Shown one piece after another: positions 46,199 to 56,049 of a DNA stretch of 64,000 nt. Position numbers and translations under genes: made by a program. The first letter of the stretch is position 1. Every line of letters starts with the position of its first letter. The notes under the pieces are model-generated. The model did no database searches and was not told the DNA's origin. It saw only the letters and a list, made by a program, of their open reading frames with translations. This stretch comes from an uncultured Duncaniella sp. (lineage in GTDB: Bacteria > Bacteroidota > Bacteroidia > Bacteroidales > Muribaculaceae), in contig CATWQI010000002.1 in the NCBI GenBank assembly GCA_958352885.1, positions 124,001-188,000 of the forward strand, in the 5' to 3' direction.

Positions 46199-47956
46199 AT
46201 GAATATCATTAAGAATATCAAATATACGGTAGCCATTGCAGCTCTCGGGGTAGCCTTCACTTCATGTGAGGACTTCCTTGACCGTCCCGCCGAGGACAAC
46301 TACAATGCCGGTAACTTCTATCAGAATGACGAACAGTGCTACCAAGGCGTCAACTACCTTTACAACTCACCCTGGTATGACTTCCAGCGTGGTTTCATTA
46401 AGGTAGGAGAGGTGCTTTCCGGTAATATTTACTGGGGTTCGTCCCCTTACCTTGACTTCAATGTCAACGGTACTGACGAAGACCTTATAAACATGTCATA
46501 CTCGCTCTGGGCTGTGATAGGCCACTCGAACACAGTGTATAATTACATTCGCCAGTCATCCGGACCGAGCGAGGAGGTGAAGAATTACACCATGGGCGAG
46601 TGCCTTACATGGAAAGCGTTGGCTTACTTCTACCTTGTCCGTTCATTCGGCGACGTGCCCATCATCCACGACAACACGTCAGATATTTCCAATGGCACGT
46701 ACAATTCAAAATTCAAAGTGCAGCGTGCCGATGTGTACGAATACATAGTTATGACGCTTGAAAAGGCTCTGGAGCTACTGCCTAAAAGTGCGGCAAAAGG
46801 TCGTATTGACTATTATTGCGCAGAAGGACTTCTCGCCAAGGTGCTGTTGACACGTTCAGGTCTTGGGATGTCGGGCTCACGTAATCAGGAAGACCTTGAC
46901 AAGGCAGCGGCATATGCAAAGGATGTGATTGACAATTCAGGTCGCAACCTCCTGCCTGTTTATTCAGATGTATTCCGTCTCGCCAACAATGAGAGTGAAG
47001 AATCGCTCATCGCCTGGCGTTGGAGCGCCGGTCGTGACCCCTGGACTCAGCAGAACACGCTGCAGAGCGACCTTGCTCCTGTGGGTTTCGATGAATTCGG
47101 TGACTGCTGGGGCGGTTACAATGGTCCTTCCGTTGACCTCCAGGATGCTTTTGGTGTTGACGTAATCAACACAAATCCATCTACCCGTATTGATACTGAT
47201 TCCCGCCGAAAAGCAACTATGATGCTTCCCGGTGACAAGTATGAATACTTCTGGCAGGACAAGGGCGGTTTTGATGTACTTCAATTCTGCTATGATACAG
47301 AAAATTATGGTAAGGGCGGTCCCGGCGAATGGCAGTCAGCTACCGGCGCTTACAATGTAAAGCATCTTTATGGCAACGCTTATGACCATGAATCAGCCAC
47401 AGGAACTGCCCCGGGTAACATGTATAATATGCTTGCCACTCATATTCTTCGTCTCAGTGATGTATATCTGATTTATGCAGAGGCTGTGATAGGCAATAGC
47501 GGTTCGACTTCGGCTGCCGAAGCTCTTGCCGCGTACAATGCGGTGCGTAACCGTGCCATACCGGGTGCTACTCCCAAGACATCCATCACATTTGATGATG
47601 TATGGAAAGAGCGTCGTCTTGAATTAGCCGGTGAAGGTGACCGCTGGTACGATTATGTGCGTCTCGCATATTACAATCCTCAGCGAGCTATTTCAGAACT
47701 TGTGGCTCAGCGCAGAAACTCTTATTGGAATCTCAACGGACTCTATAAGTATTACTATGAGAATGGTGTATGGGATATTTCAAAAGCTGCCGAGGCTTCT
47801 GATGGAGGTGAGGCAGGTTATGATTCCACCACTTCGGCACCAAATGTCACTGCTTCAAGCTTCACTCTTCCATTCCCGTCGGAGGATGTGGTTTCCAACC
47901 CCAACCTTATGCTTGACCCGATCCATGAGGATGTGCGTGAACTTTATGCCTACTAA
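46199..47956 (+). CDS. SusD/RagB-family glycan-binding lipoprotein
   Basis: 585 residues, lipobox 'FTSC' followed by 'EDFLDRPAEDNYN', the usual SusD opening. Tetratricopeptide-like helical regions include 'LTWKALAYFYLVRSFGDVPI' (residues ~140-160), 'YCAEGLLAKVLLT' and, near the C terminus, 'LRLSDVYLIYAEAVIG', 'AALAAYNAVRNRA' in outline and 'ERRLELAGEGDRWYDYVRL'. It caps the SusC barrel and delivers oligosaccharide. The partner SusC upstream is truncated. 22-bp spacings to both neighbours suggest one transcript with the two glycan-binding proteins. Confidence 0.94.
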   Translation: MNIIKNIKYTVAIAALGVAFTSCEDFLDRPAEDNYNAGNFYQNDEQCYQGVNYLYNSPWYDFQRGFIKVGEVLSGNIYWGSSPYLDFNVNGTDEDLINMSYSLWAVIGHSNTVYNYIRQSSGPSEEVKNYTMGECLTWKALAYFYLVRSFGDVPIIHDNTSDISNGTYNSKFKVQRADVYEYIVMTLEKALELLPKSAAKGRIDYYCAEGLLAKVLLTRSGLGMSGSRNQEDLDKAAAYAKDVIDNSGRNLLPVYSDVFRLANNESEESLIAWRWSAGRDPWTQQNTLQSDLAPVGFDEFGDCWGGYNGPSVDLQDAFGVDVINTNPSTRIDTDSRRKATMMLPGDKYEYFWQDKGGFDVLQFCYDTENYGKGGPGEWQSATGAYNVKHLYGNAYDHESATGTAPGNMYNMLATHILRLSDVYLIYAEAVIGNSGSTSAAEALAAYNAVRNRAIPGATPKTSITFDDVWKERRLELAGEGDRWYDYVRLAYYNPQRAISELVAQRRNSYWNLNGLYKYYYENGVWDISKAAEASDGGEAGYDSTTSAPNVTASSFTLPFPSEDVVSNPNLMLDPIHEDVRELYAY

Positions 47957-47978
47957 TCATTAAAATGTAAGTGTAACA

Positions 47979-49289
47979 ATGAAAAATATATTCAACAATA
48001 AATGGTTTCTCGGCGTAGCTGCTCTTGCACTCGGCTTCTCGGCTGTGTCATGCGAGGACGAACCCGATAAATTCGAGCTTACTTCCGGCAAGCCGGTAGT
48101 GAAATATGTGCGCCCTGCGGGTGCCGCTGCTGCCGATTCGCTTTTGACCTCTGCTTACCTTGATAATCTTGTGTGTCTTGTAGGTGATAATCTGACCTCT
48201 ATACACGAATTATATTTCAATGACCAGAAAGCAGTGCTCAATACCAGCTATATCACCGACCATACGCTTTTGGTGTCTGTCCCCGGCGGTATTCCTGAGG
48301 TTGTCTCCAATAAGATATATATGGTGACAGCGGACGGTGATACTTGCGACTATGACTTCAATGTGCTTGTGCCCGGTCCCTCAGTGCGTAGTATATCATG
48401 CGAATATGCTACTCCTGGCACCGAAGTGACACTGTATGGAGATTATTTCATCGATGACCCCAATGTGCCTCTCACCATTACCATGGCTGGAAACGTAGTG
48501 GTTCCCGATGAAAATATCACATCAATCACCAAGACAGCAATCAAGTTCATTGTCCCCGACAATGCCACTCCCGGTTACATGAATGTCAATACAATTTACG
48601 GTAACGGACGTTCGGCATTCCAGTTCTACGATACACGTAATATTCTCTTTGACTGGGATGGTTCTCATGGAGGTCTTGAGATAGGTAACGGATGGCGTGC
48701 CGGTATGGTGCATACCCCCGGTTCTGACGAAGGTATCGAGGCCATTGACGGTAACTATCTTTACTTCGGTGGTGCGGATATGCTTGGTGATATAGGTGCG
48801 ACATGGGCTGAGGATCAGTTCTGTATGAACTACTGGCCTAATGACGAGAGCGGTAACCTCAGTGCCCGTCCTGAATTTGCTGAATTGATTGAAGAGTACG
48901 GAGCCGACGGTCTCCAACTTAAGTTTGAGTGCTTCGTTCCTACATCCAATCCTTGGGCTTCATCTTCACTGCAGATTATGTTTACTCCGTATAGCACAGT
49001 GAGTATGGGTACTGCGTCTAACGCATATTATTCTGACCCGGCTCTTCCCCGCGGTCTATGGAATCCTTGGATTGCTAACGGTTCATTTGATACCGGCGGT
49101 AAGTGGCAGACCATTTCGGTCGCTATCAATACATTTACCTTCACTCATGAAGGTGGAGCCTGTGCAAATAAGCTTGACAAGTCTTATTTTGACGGTCTGA
49201 CACTCTTCGTATGGAACGGTGGTGTCGCAGGTACAGATTGTACTCCCGTGATTTGCATTGACAATATCCGTGTTGTTCCCATTGAATAA
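47979..49289 (+). CDS. Surface glycan-binding lipoprotein (SGBP, IPT domains plus C-terminal binding domain)
   Basis: 436 residues, lipobox 'AVSC' and then 'EDEPDKFEL'. Two IPT/TIG-like Ig domains (about 40-130 and 131-215, e.g. 'YATPGTEVTLYGDYFIDDPN') act as a stalk. The C-terminal half, from 'NILFDWDGSHGGLEIGNGWRAG' onward, resembles the ligand-binding domain of SGBP-B proteins in xyloglucan and xylan loci, with aromatic residues such as 'SNPWASSSLQIMF' and 'GLWNPWIANGSFDTGGKW'. The predicted role is holding mannan or glucomannan at the cell surface. It is 22 bp after susD. Confidence 0.85.
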   Translation: MKNIFNNKWFLGVAALALGFSAVSCEDEPDKFELTSGKPVVKYVRPAGAAAADSLLTSAYLDNLVCLVGDNLTSIHELYFNDQKAVLNTSYITDHTLLVSVPGGIPEVVSNKIYMVTADGDTCDYDFNVLVPGPSVRSISCEYATPGTEVTLYGDYFIDDPNVPLTITMAGNVVVPDENITSITKTAIKFIVPDNATPGYMNVNTIYGNGRSAFQFYDTRNILFDWDGSHGGLEIGNGWRAGMVHTPGSDEGIEAIDGNYLYFGGADMLGDIGATWAEDQFCMNYWPNDESGNLSARPEFAELIEEYGADGLQLKFECFVPTSNPWASSSLQIMFTPYSTVSMGTASNAYYSDPALPRGLWNPWIANGSFDTGGKWQTISVAINTFTFTHEGGACANKLDKSYFDGLTLFVWNGGVAGTDCTPVICIDNIRVVPIE

Positions 49290-49311
49290 CCTCTAAATCG
49301 TGATTTTTAAA

Positions 49312-51606
49312 ATGAAAACATTAAATAAACTCACGGCAGCCGTTATGGCGTGCCTGATGCTGGTGTCAGGTGCAACATTCACATCTTGTAGTGATGATGA
49401 TGACTTTAGCACTCAGCAGTATCACGGGGGCGTTACACTCAACGTCTTCGGTCCAAGCCCCGTGGCTCGTGGCGGTGAGCTTCGTTTCCTCGGTTCCGGT
49501 CTTGACCAGATTACATCAATCACTCTTCCCGGTTCCGGTGACATCACCGATATCAAAGTGCTGTCGGCAAACGAAATCCGTATCACAGTTCCTCAGGATG
49601 CTGAGCCCGGTCTGGTAGTGCTTCACTATGCAAAGGGTGATATCACGACCAAAACCCATCTCACATTTACTGAGCCAATATCGCTTGATGAGATAACTCC
49701 TCTTACCGTCAAGCCGGGTGAGACTCTTACTATTACAGGTGATTATCTCAACCTGATTAACGAAGTCATCTTTACTGACGAAGTTACTGTGGTTAAGAAA
49801 GATTTCATTTCTCAGAGCCGTTACGAAATCAAGCTTGAGGTTCCTGCCGAGGCTCAGACCGGCAAGATTATTATCAGCGACGGCGCCGAGATTCCCAACT
49901 GGATTTACTCGGAGGATGAAGTTACTGTAGTGCTCCCCTCAGTAGCAGCCGTTACTGACCTCTCCGGTGCAAAGCCTGGTGAGACCGTGACATTCACAGT
50001 CAAGGATATCGACCTTGTGACCAAGGTGGAGATGCCGAACGGTGATGAGGTAGAATTCACGGTGAACGAGGACAAGCTCTCGTTCGTGCTACCTGAAAAT
50101 GTAACAGACGGTACCATCTGCATGATTCCCGCCTCGGGTGTCAAGGTTGCCATCGCCACTATCGGTGTGGCTGTGCCTGAGAATGTGGAAGCTGATCCAG
50201 CTGAAAATATTTGGGCAGGTGACGTTATCAAGCTCAAAGGTGTCAACATGGAGTTGGTAAATACCGTTACTTTCCCCAATGTTGAGGAAGCAGTCGTGCC
50301 TGAGACCAAGTCTGCTACCGAACTTACTGTAAAGGTTCCGGAAGGCGCACAGAGCGGTAATCTTCTTCTCAACACCGGTTCCGGTGCTTCTGTCGAAGTC
50401 GCTGTCTCCACTCTCAAGCCCGAGGCTGTGGCTTACAATCCTGCTCCTGCTGCTCTTGCAGGCGCCCTTGAGGTTTCCGGACGAAATCTCCAGAATGTGG
50501 CTACCATCACATTTGCGGGCACAACAGCTGTAGAGGTTAAGAATCCCGAGACAAACAAGTTCTCAATAACTGTTCCCGCCACACTTTCCGCCGGTACCAA
50601 TACTGTGACTCTCACACTCACCAACGGAGAGGTTGTGGAGGCTGCTGCCATCGAACTTACCGCTCCCGAGTGTGCGTATGCAACCGAGCTTCCCGGTGAG
50701 GATGTGGAAATTTATGCCGGAGAGACATTCGTGGTGACTATCGCAAACGAGGATAAGCTCACAGGTGTCAAGGTAAACGGTCAGAATGTTCAGTATATCC
50801 TTAACGGTAATCGTCTGATTATACAGGTGCCAGAATCGAGTGGCAAGAATGCTACATTCACCCTTGTGTCATCTAATGGTGAAATTTCGTATGAAATAGC
50901 TGTTATTCCTGCTACTCATGTGGAGAATGTAATCTTCAATCAGGTTATTGACCTCTCATGGAGCGGTGACGAGGGTGTTAATAAGTTCCGTATCTACAAG
51001 GAGTCATTTGATGGAGTTCCAACCGGTGCGCTCCTCGTGTTCCACGTTACTCCTGCAGCTGAGGCTCAGATTCAGGTGAACGATGCTAACTGGGGTGAAA
51101 TTACTACGCTAAAGCCTGCAGTCGGCGATGCAACAATTGCTCTTGAACTTGACAGTGAGACATTGGATAGAATTCTCACTACTAATGACGGCTGGAGTAC
51201 CACAGCTCTCGTTATCCAAGGTCAGAACTGCGTTGTGAACAAAGTTCATGTGGAATGGGAGAATTCTCTTGAGACTGTGATTTGGAACGCCGGCTGGATT
51301 TGCACCAGCTGGGGTGGCAATCAGGATCTCGCATGGGGCGGCTATGACTGGTCAACAGTGAAGCCCGGTCAGATTCTCCGACTCTATACAACTCCGACAC
51401 TTCCCGATGGTGAATGGTGGTGCATTTCACTCCGCCATGGAGAGGGCTGGGGCAAACTGCCAGCACCGATTCCCGACCAGTATGATAACCCTGCGAACCC
51501 TCTTGAAGTGGTGCTCACAGCTGATGTCCTTGCCGATATCGTGGCAAACGGCGGTCTCGTAATCACCGGTAGCGAGTATCAGCTTGACAAGGTGACAATC
51601 GAATAA
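49312..51606 (+). CDS. Large surface lipoprotein: six Ig-like repeats and two tandem beta-sandwich modules
   Basis: Start at the ATG 49312 (a GTG four codons earlier is less likely); lipobox 'FTSC'. The protein (764 residues) contains about six IPT/TIG-like units spanning roughly residues 40-535, each with a 'PG..l.i.G..l' pattern such as 'VKPGETLTITGDYLNLINEV' and 'WAGDVIKLKGVNMELVNTV'. Two C-terminal modules follow, about 537-650 ('NVIFNQVIDLSW...') and 652-764 ('ETVIWNAGWICTSWGG...'). The last ends 'LTADVLADIVANGGLVITG', closely matching the module inserted in the neighbouring GH26 enzyme. The predicted role is an extended glycan-capture protein. No catalytic motif is seen. Confidence 0.8.
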   Translation: MKTLNKLTAAVMACLMLVSGATFTSCSDDDDFSTQQYHGGVTLNVFGPSPVARGGELRFLGSGLDQITSITLPGSGDITDIKVLSANEIRITVPQDAEPGLVVLHYAKGDITTKTHLTFTEPISLDEITPLTVKPGETLTITGDYLNLINEVIFTDEVTVVKKDFISQSRYEIKLEVPAEAQTGKIIISDGAEIPNWIYSEDEVTVVLPSVAAVTDLSGAKPGETVTFTVKDIDLVTKVEMPNGDEVEFTVNEDKLSFVLPENVTDGTICMIPASGVKVAIATIGVAVPENVEADPAENIWAGDVIKLKGVNMELVNTVTFPNVEEAVVPETKSATELTVKVPEGAQSGNLLLNTGSGASVEVAVSTLKPEAVAYNPAPAALAGALEVSGRNLQNVATITFAGTTAVEVKNPETNKFSITVPATLSAGTNTVTLTLTNGEVVEAAAIELTAPECAYATELPGEDVEIYAGETFVVTIANEDKLTGVKVNGQNVQYILNGNRLIIQVPESSGKNATFTLVSSNGEISYEIAVIPATHVENVIFNQVIDLSWSGDEGVNKFRIYKESFDGVPTGALLVFHVTPAAEAQIQVNDANWGEITTLKPAVGDATIALELDSETLDRILTTNDGWSTTALVIQGQNCVVNKVHVEWENSLETVIWNAGWICTSWGGNQDLAWGGYDWSTVKPGQILRLYTTPTLPDGEWWCISLRHGEGWGKLPAPIPDQYDNPANPLEVVLTADVLADIVANGGLVITGSEYQLDKVTIE

Positions 51607-51629
51607 ACCAACAAGATTTTCTTACAAGC

Positions 51630-51657
51630 GGCTGCCCGTCTTTACGGGCGGGCAGCC
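51630..51657 (+). other. Strong intergenic hairpin inside the PUL, without U tract
   Basis: A perfect 9-bp GC-rich stem (51630-51638 with 51649-51657) lies between the large SGBP and the GH26 gene. The following acttaaatt is not a U run, so it is more likely an mRNA-processing or stability hairpin, or a leaky terminator that lowers GH26 expression relative to the binding proteins. Confidence 0.5.
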
Positions 51658-51678
51658 ACTTAAATTAATTCTAAAATC

Positions 51679-53409
51679 ATGAACAAGTTTAAATATATGC
51701 TTGCAGCTGCAATAGTCGGCTTCTCGCTCACCGCTTGTGACGATGACGACACCTACGGACCTCTTGACGGCGTTGGTATGGTCAACCGTTCGGTATCGCT
51801 TGAGGACGGAGCTTCGGTGCTCGCTGCAACAATCAATCAGATTACACTTGACTACAACAACCTTGTAGGTCTTAATCCGTCATTTCCCATCACACTCAAC
51901 GGTCAGGCTGTGAGTGCGGTTGTGAATCCGGCAAACGGCATGCAGGTTATAGTCCCTGTAACTCTAACCCCGTTTACCGATTACGTGCTTGAAGTTCCCC
52001 AGGGAGCTATCTACCGTAGCGATGATGCGACTGTCCTCGCCAATGCGCTGACACTCAACTTTAATACCAATACAGGTATCAATCCCTCACTCCTTGACGC
52101 CTCGTTGACCAATCCCAACGCTACCGCCGAGGCTAAGGCCGTGTTCAATATGCTCAAGGCAAACTATGGTTCCAAGCAGCTCTCGGGCGCCATGGGCGAA
52201 GTGGCATGGGGCACAGGTTTCTGTGACCTTATCAAGGAGAATTCAGGCAAGTTCCCCGCTATTGTGGGCTTTGACTACATACATCTCGCCTCATCTCCTG
52301 CCAACTGGATTGACTACGGAGACATCACTCCCGTCAAGACAATATGGGATGCAGGCAGCATTCCCACTGTAACCTGGCACTGGAATGTGCCCACCGCAAA
52401 ACCCGGCACAGAGACTCTATGGTCAGGCGAGCAGGCAATGGGTGACTGGAGCGGCTTTATCCAGATTAATGACGAGGCTGCCAAGGATATTCTGTCAAAG
52501 GTGGTAATCAACTCTGTAATCACTGTAAAGACAAAGGATGTCAATGCCGGTGCCCAGGGTTCCGTAAAGAACGGCTCTACCTGGGGTGGTCTGACATCCG
52601 ACCTCGACTATTTCGATATCACAGGCGACTATTCAGTCACTGTTACAGCTGACATGCTTCTGGATATCAAGAACGACGGTATCATTATCTCAGGTAAAGA
52701 GTATACCGCCACAGAAGTGACCCTGACCATTCCTGCAGGCGGTGATATGTCGTATGATGCAAAGTCCGACGTGTTCAACGCAGCTAACGTGCTCGTGCCC
52801 GGTTCATGGGAGAATCAGGTGGCAACCGCCGACGTTGCCAAGCTTGCCGGTTATCTCAAACTCCTTCAGGATGCCAACATCCCGGTGCTCTTCCGTCCTT
52901 TCCACGAGGCAGCCGGCGACTATGGCTGGGGTGCATGGTTCTGGTGGGGTAATTCAGGTGTCGATGTCACCAAGCAGCTCTGGAGCTGGCTCCGTACCAA
53001 GCTTACCGACGAGTATGGTCTCAACAACCTCATCTGGGTATGGACAGTGCAGACTTCCGATGAAGGCAAGCTTGCCGACATGGCTAAGATTCGCGCCGCT
53101 TATCCCGGGGATGACCAGGTGGATATAATAGGTACTGACCTATACGAAAATCCGCTCTCTAACCAGACCGTGCAGTTCAACACTCTTTACAACCTTGTAG
53201 GCGGTAAGAAGATGGTAGCACTCACAGAGTGCGGCAATCTGCTTGACGTTGATTCGGCTCTCGCCGACGGTGCCCTCTGGAGCTACTTCATGGGCTGGTA
53301 CGAGCAGAATGACAACGGTCCTGCATTCATCGAATGGAATAAGGATAATGAATGGTCCACCGTTCTGAATAATGCCAATGTGCTCAATCAGGGCGACTTC
53401 AATCTGTAA
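51679..53409 (+). CDS. GH26 beta-mannanase lipoprotein with an inserted binding-type module
   Basis: 576 residues, lipobox 'LTAC' (Cys20). Residues ~30-132 form an Ig-like domain ('VSLEDGASVLAATINQITLDYN', 'LTLNFNT'). The GH26 domain starts near 140: 'SKQLSGAMGEVAWG', 'PAIVGFDYIHL' and 'PTVTWHWNVP', then is interrupted at about 242-350 by a module ('ETLWSGEQAMGDWSGF' to 'SGKEYTATEVTLTI'). It resumes at 'DMSYDAKSDVFN', with acid/base Glu410 in 'LFRPFHE' and nucleophile Glu517 in 'VALTECG'. It should hydrolyse internal mannosidic bonds of mannan or glucomannan, probably at the cell surface. The insertion resembles the C-terminal modules of the upstream lipoprotein. Confidence 0.9.
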   Translation: MNKFKYMLAAAIVGFSLTACDDDDTYGPLDGVGMVNRSVSLEDGASVLAATINQITLDYNNLVGLNPSFPITLNGQAVSAVVNPANGMQVIVPVTLTPFTDYVLEVPQGAIYRSDDATVLANALTLNFNTNTGINPSLLDASLTNPNATAEAKAVFNMLKANYGSKQLSGAMGEVAWGTGFCDLIKENSGKFPAIVGFDYIHLASSPANWIDYGDITPVKTIWDAGSIPTVTWHWNVPTAKPGTETLWSGEQAMGDWSGFIQINDEAAKDILSKVVINSVITVKTKDVNAGAQGSVKNGSTWGGLTSDLDYFDITGDYSVTVTADMLLDIKNDGIIISGKEYTATEVTLTIPAGGDMSYDAKSDVFNAANVLVPGSWENQVATADVAKLAGYLKLLQDANIPVLFRPFHEAAGDYGWGAWFWWGNSGVDVTKQLWSWLRTKLTDEYGLNNLIWVWTVQTSDEGKLADMAKIRAAYPGDDQVDIIGTDLYENPLSNQTVQFNTLYNLVGGKKMVALTECGNLLDVDSALADGALWSYFMGWYEQNDNGPAFIEWNKDNEWSTVLNNANVLNQGDFNL

Positions 53410-53442
53410 TTATTTAGAATAGAGATAAGCTAATAATGCGAG

Positions 53443-53490
53443 AGGGGTATCAAAACCTCAACATTTTGTTAACATTTTGATACCCCTTTT
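53443..53490 (+). terminator. Terminator splitting the PUL after the first GH26
   Basis: A perfect 13-bp stem (53443-53455 with 53475-53487) followed by T residues, 33 bp after the GH26 stop. Confidence 0.75.
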
Positions 53491-53537
53491 ATATTTTTAC
53501 CGCATGAAACCCGCTCCTGTGAGTATGGGAAAATCAT

Positions 53538-53545
53538 TAACTTTG
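53538..53545 (+). promoter_or_regulatory. -7 box of the phosphorylase operon
   Basis: TAACTTTG, matching the Bacteroidota consensus, 41 bp before the GH94 start and just after the terminator above. No clear TTG is present at -33, which may mean activator dependence. Confidence 0.5.
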
Positions 53546-53586
53546 CTCAATATTCTAATTTCTAACTTCAAATACTATCAATCAAG

Positions 53587-56025
53587 ATGAAATACGGTTA
53601 TTTTGACGACTTGGCTCGTGAATATGTCATTACTGAACCCCGCACACCATGGCCCTGGATTAATTATCTCGGGAATAAGGACTTTTTCTCCCTGATATCA
53701 AATTCGGCGGGCGGTTACAGTTTTTACAAGGATGCCAAGTTCCGTCGTCTTACCCGTTATCGCTACAACGGTGTCCCCATGGATGCCGGCGGCCGCTACT
53801 TCTATATCAAGGACGGCGACACCATCTGGAATCCCGGATGGAAACCGACCAAAACCCCTCTCGACTCATACGAATGCCGCCATGGCATGAATTATACCAT
53901 TATCAAGGGCGAGAAAAACGGTCTGGAAGCCAAGGTGCTCTTCTTCGTGCCTCTCGACACACATGCCGAAATAGCGAAACTCACCCTTACGAACAAGACT
54001 GACAAGCCGAAAAGCTTCAAGCTCTTTTCATTCATGGAATGGTGTCTGTGGAACGCAGCCACCGACATGGAAAATTTCCAACGCAACTTCTCCACCGGCG
54101 AGGTGGAAATCGACGACTCTACTATCTATCACAAGACAGAATATAAGGAGCGTCGCAATCACTATGCATTCTATACCGTGAATCAGCCCGTGGACGGATT
54201 TGATACCGACCGCGAGACATTCATTGGACTCTATAACGGCTTCGACGAGCCCCAGGCGGTGCTCGACGGCAAGCCACGAAATTCGGTGGCTCACGGATGG
54301 TCGCCCATTGCGTCTCATTACATTGAAATCACTCTGGCACCCGGCGAAAGCCGTGACCTCGTATTCATGCTCGGTTACATAGAGAACCCCCAGGATGAGA
54401 AATGGGAATCGAAGGGTGTCATCAACAAGACTCGCGCCCGGGAGATGATGGCGCGTTTCGATACTACTGAGAAGGTCGACAAGGCATTCAACGAGCTTCG
54501 CGCCTACTGGGATGATCTCCTTGACAGGTTTACTGTCTCAACCGGCGACTCTCGTCTGGACCGTATGGTCAACATATGGAACCAATACCAGTGCATGATA
54601 ACATTCTGCTTCTCCCGCTCGGCTTCATTCTTCGAGAGCGGCATCGGCAGAGGCATGGGCTTCCGTGATTCCAACCAGGATCTTGTGGGCTTCGTGCACC
54701 AGATACCCGAACGAGCCCGTGAACGCATCATTGACATTGCTTCCACTCAGTTCCCCGACGGCGGTTGCTATCACCAGTACCAGCCTCTTACCAAACGTGG
54801 CAACAATGATATCGGCGGAGGCTTCAATGATGACCCGATGTGGCTCATATTCGGAACCATCGCCTACATCAAGGAGTCAGGTGACCTCTCAATCCTGGAC
54901 GAGCCTGTGCCTTTTGACAATCAGCCCGGCTCGGAAGTTTCATTGATGGAACACCTTAAGGTATCGTTTGACCATGTGGTCAATAATCTCGGTCCCCACG
55001 GTCTCCCTCTGATTGGTCGTGCAGACTGGAACGACTGCCTCAATCTCAACTGTTTCTCCAACGACCCTAACGAATCATTCCAGACCACAGAGAACAAGAC
55101 CGAAGGCTCAAAGGCTGAATCGCTCATGATTGCAGGTCAGTTTGTCATATACGGGCAGGAATATGTGAATCTCTGCCGACACCTTGGTCTCAATGACGAG
55201 GCGGAGCGTGCGCAGAAGCATGTCGACGCTATGGTCGTGGCTGTCAAGCAGCATGGCTGGGACGGCGAATGGTTCCTCCGTGCTTACGATTTCTACGGCA
55301 ACAAGGTGGGATCGCATGAAAACAAGGAAGGCAAAATCTTCATCGAGTCCCAGGGCTGGTGTACCATGGCAGGTATCGGACTGGAGGAAGGACTCGTGGA
55401 GCAGTCGCTCGACTCTGTAAAGAAATATCTCGACTGCGAGCACGGAATAGTGCTCAACAATCCGGCTTTCACAGAATATGTGATGGAGTATGGCGAGATT
55501 TCCACATATCCCGCCGGCTACAAGGAGAATGCGGGTATATTCGCTCATAATAACCCTTGGGTTATCATAGGCGAGACTGTGCTCGGTCGAGGAGACCGAG
55601 CCTGGGAGTATTACCGAAAGATATGCCCCGCATATCTTGAAGAAAAGAGCGATCTCCACAAGGTGGAGCCGTATGTATATTGCCAGATGACAGCCGGCAA
55701 GGATGCCGCCAAGCCCGGTGAGGCTAAGAATTCATGGCTGACAGGAACAGCCGCATGGAATTGGTATGCCATCACACAGTTCATCCTCGGTGTCAAGCCC
55801 GGTTATGACGGACTTGAGATCAATCCGTGTATCCCCAAGGAATGGGATGGATTCGAGGTAAACCGCAAGTTCCGTGGCGCGGATTACAAGATAGTGGTGA
55901 AGAACCCTGCGCATGTGAGCAGTGGCGTGAAGTCCATAATTCTTAACGGTAAGGAAATTTCCGGCAACCTCATTCCGATGCAGCCTGCCGGAACTGAGAA
56001 TACTGTCGAAGTGACATTGCAGTAA
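53587..56025 (+). CDS. GH94 cellobiose phosphorylase
   Basis: 812 residues without a signal peptide, hence cytoplasmic. The N terminus '[26 protein letters not shown]' and many internal blocks ('[21 protein letters not shown]', '[12 protein letters not shown]', '[15 protein letters not shown]', '[20 protein letters not shown]') match Cellvibrio gilvus cellobiose phosphorylase as I recall it, rather than the cellodextrin or chitobiose enzymes. The catalytic acid is in '[12 protein letters not shown]' (residues 475-485). The reaction is cellobiose + phosphate to glucose-1-P + glucose. It leads the second transcript of the locus and implies that the substrate releases cellobiose, as glucomannan does. 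Confidence 0.9.
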   Translation: MKYGYFDDLAREYVITEPRTPWPWINYLGNKDFFSLISNSAGGYSFYKDAKFRRLTRYRYNGVPMDAGGRYFYIKDGDTIWNPGWKPTKTPLDSYECRHGMNYTIIKGEKNGLEAKVLFFVPLDTHAEIAKLTLTNKTDKPKSFKLFSFMEWCLWNAATDMENFQRNFSTGEVEIDDSTIYHKTEYKERRNHYAFYTVNQPVDGFDTDRETFIGLYNGFDEPQAVLDGKPRNSVAHGWSPIASHYIEITLAPGESRDLVFMLGYIENPQDEKWESKGVINKTRAREMMARFDTTEKVDKAFNELRAYWDDLLDRFTVSTGDSRLDRMVNIWNQYQCMITFCFSRSASFFESGIGRGMGFRDSNQDLVGFVHQIPERARERIIDIASTQFPDGGCYHQYQPLTKRGNNDIGGGFNDDPMWLIFGTIAYIKESGDLSILDEPVPFDNQPGSEVSLMEHLKVSFDHVVNNLGPHGLPLIGRADWNDCLNLNCFSNDPNESFQTTENKTEGSKAESLMIAGQFVIYGQEYVNLCRHLGLNDEAERAQKHVDAMVVAVKQHGWDGEWFLRAYDFYGNKVGSHENKEGKIFIESQGWCTMAGIGLEEGLVEQSLDSVKKYLDCEHGIVLNNPAFTEYVMEYGEISTYPAGYKENAGIFAHNNPWVIIGETVLGRGDRAWEYYRKICPAYLEEKSDLHKVEPYVYCQMTAGKDAAKPGEAKNSWLTGTAAWNWYAITQFILGVKPGYDGLEINPCIPKEWDGFEVNRKFRGADYKIVVKNPAHVSSGVKSIILNGKEISGNLIPMQPAGTENTVEVTLQ

Positions 56026-56049
56026 TAACAATAAACAACATTGAAAATA

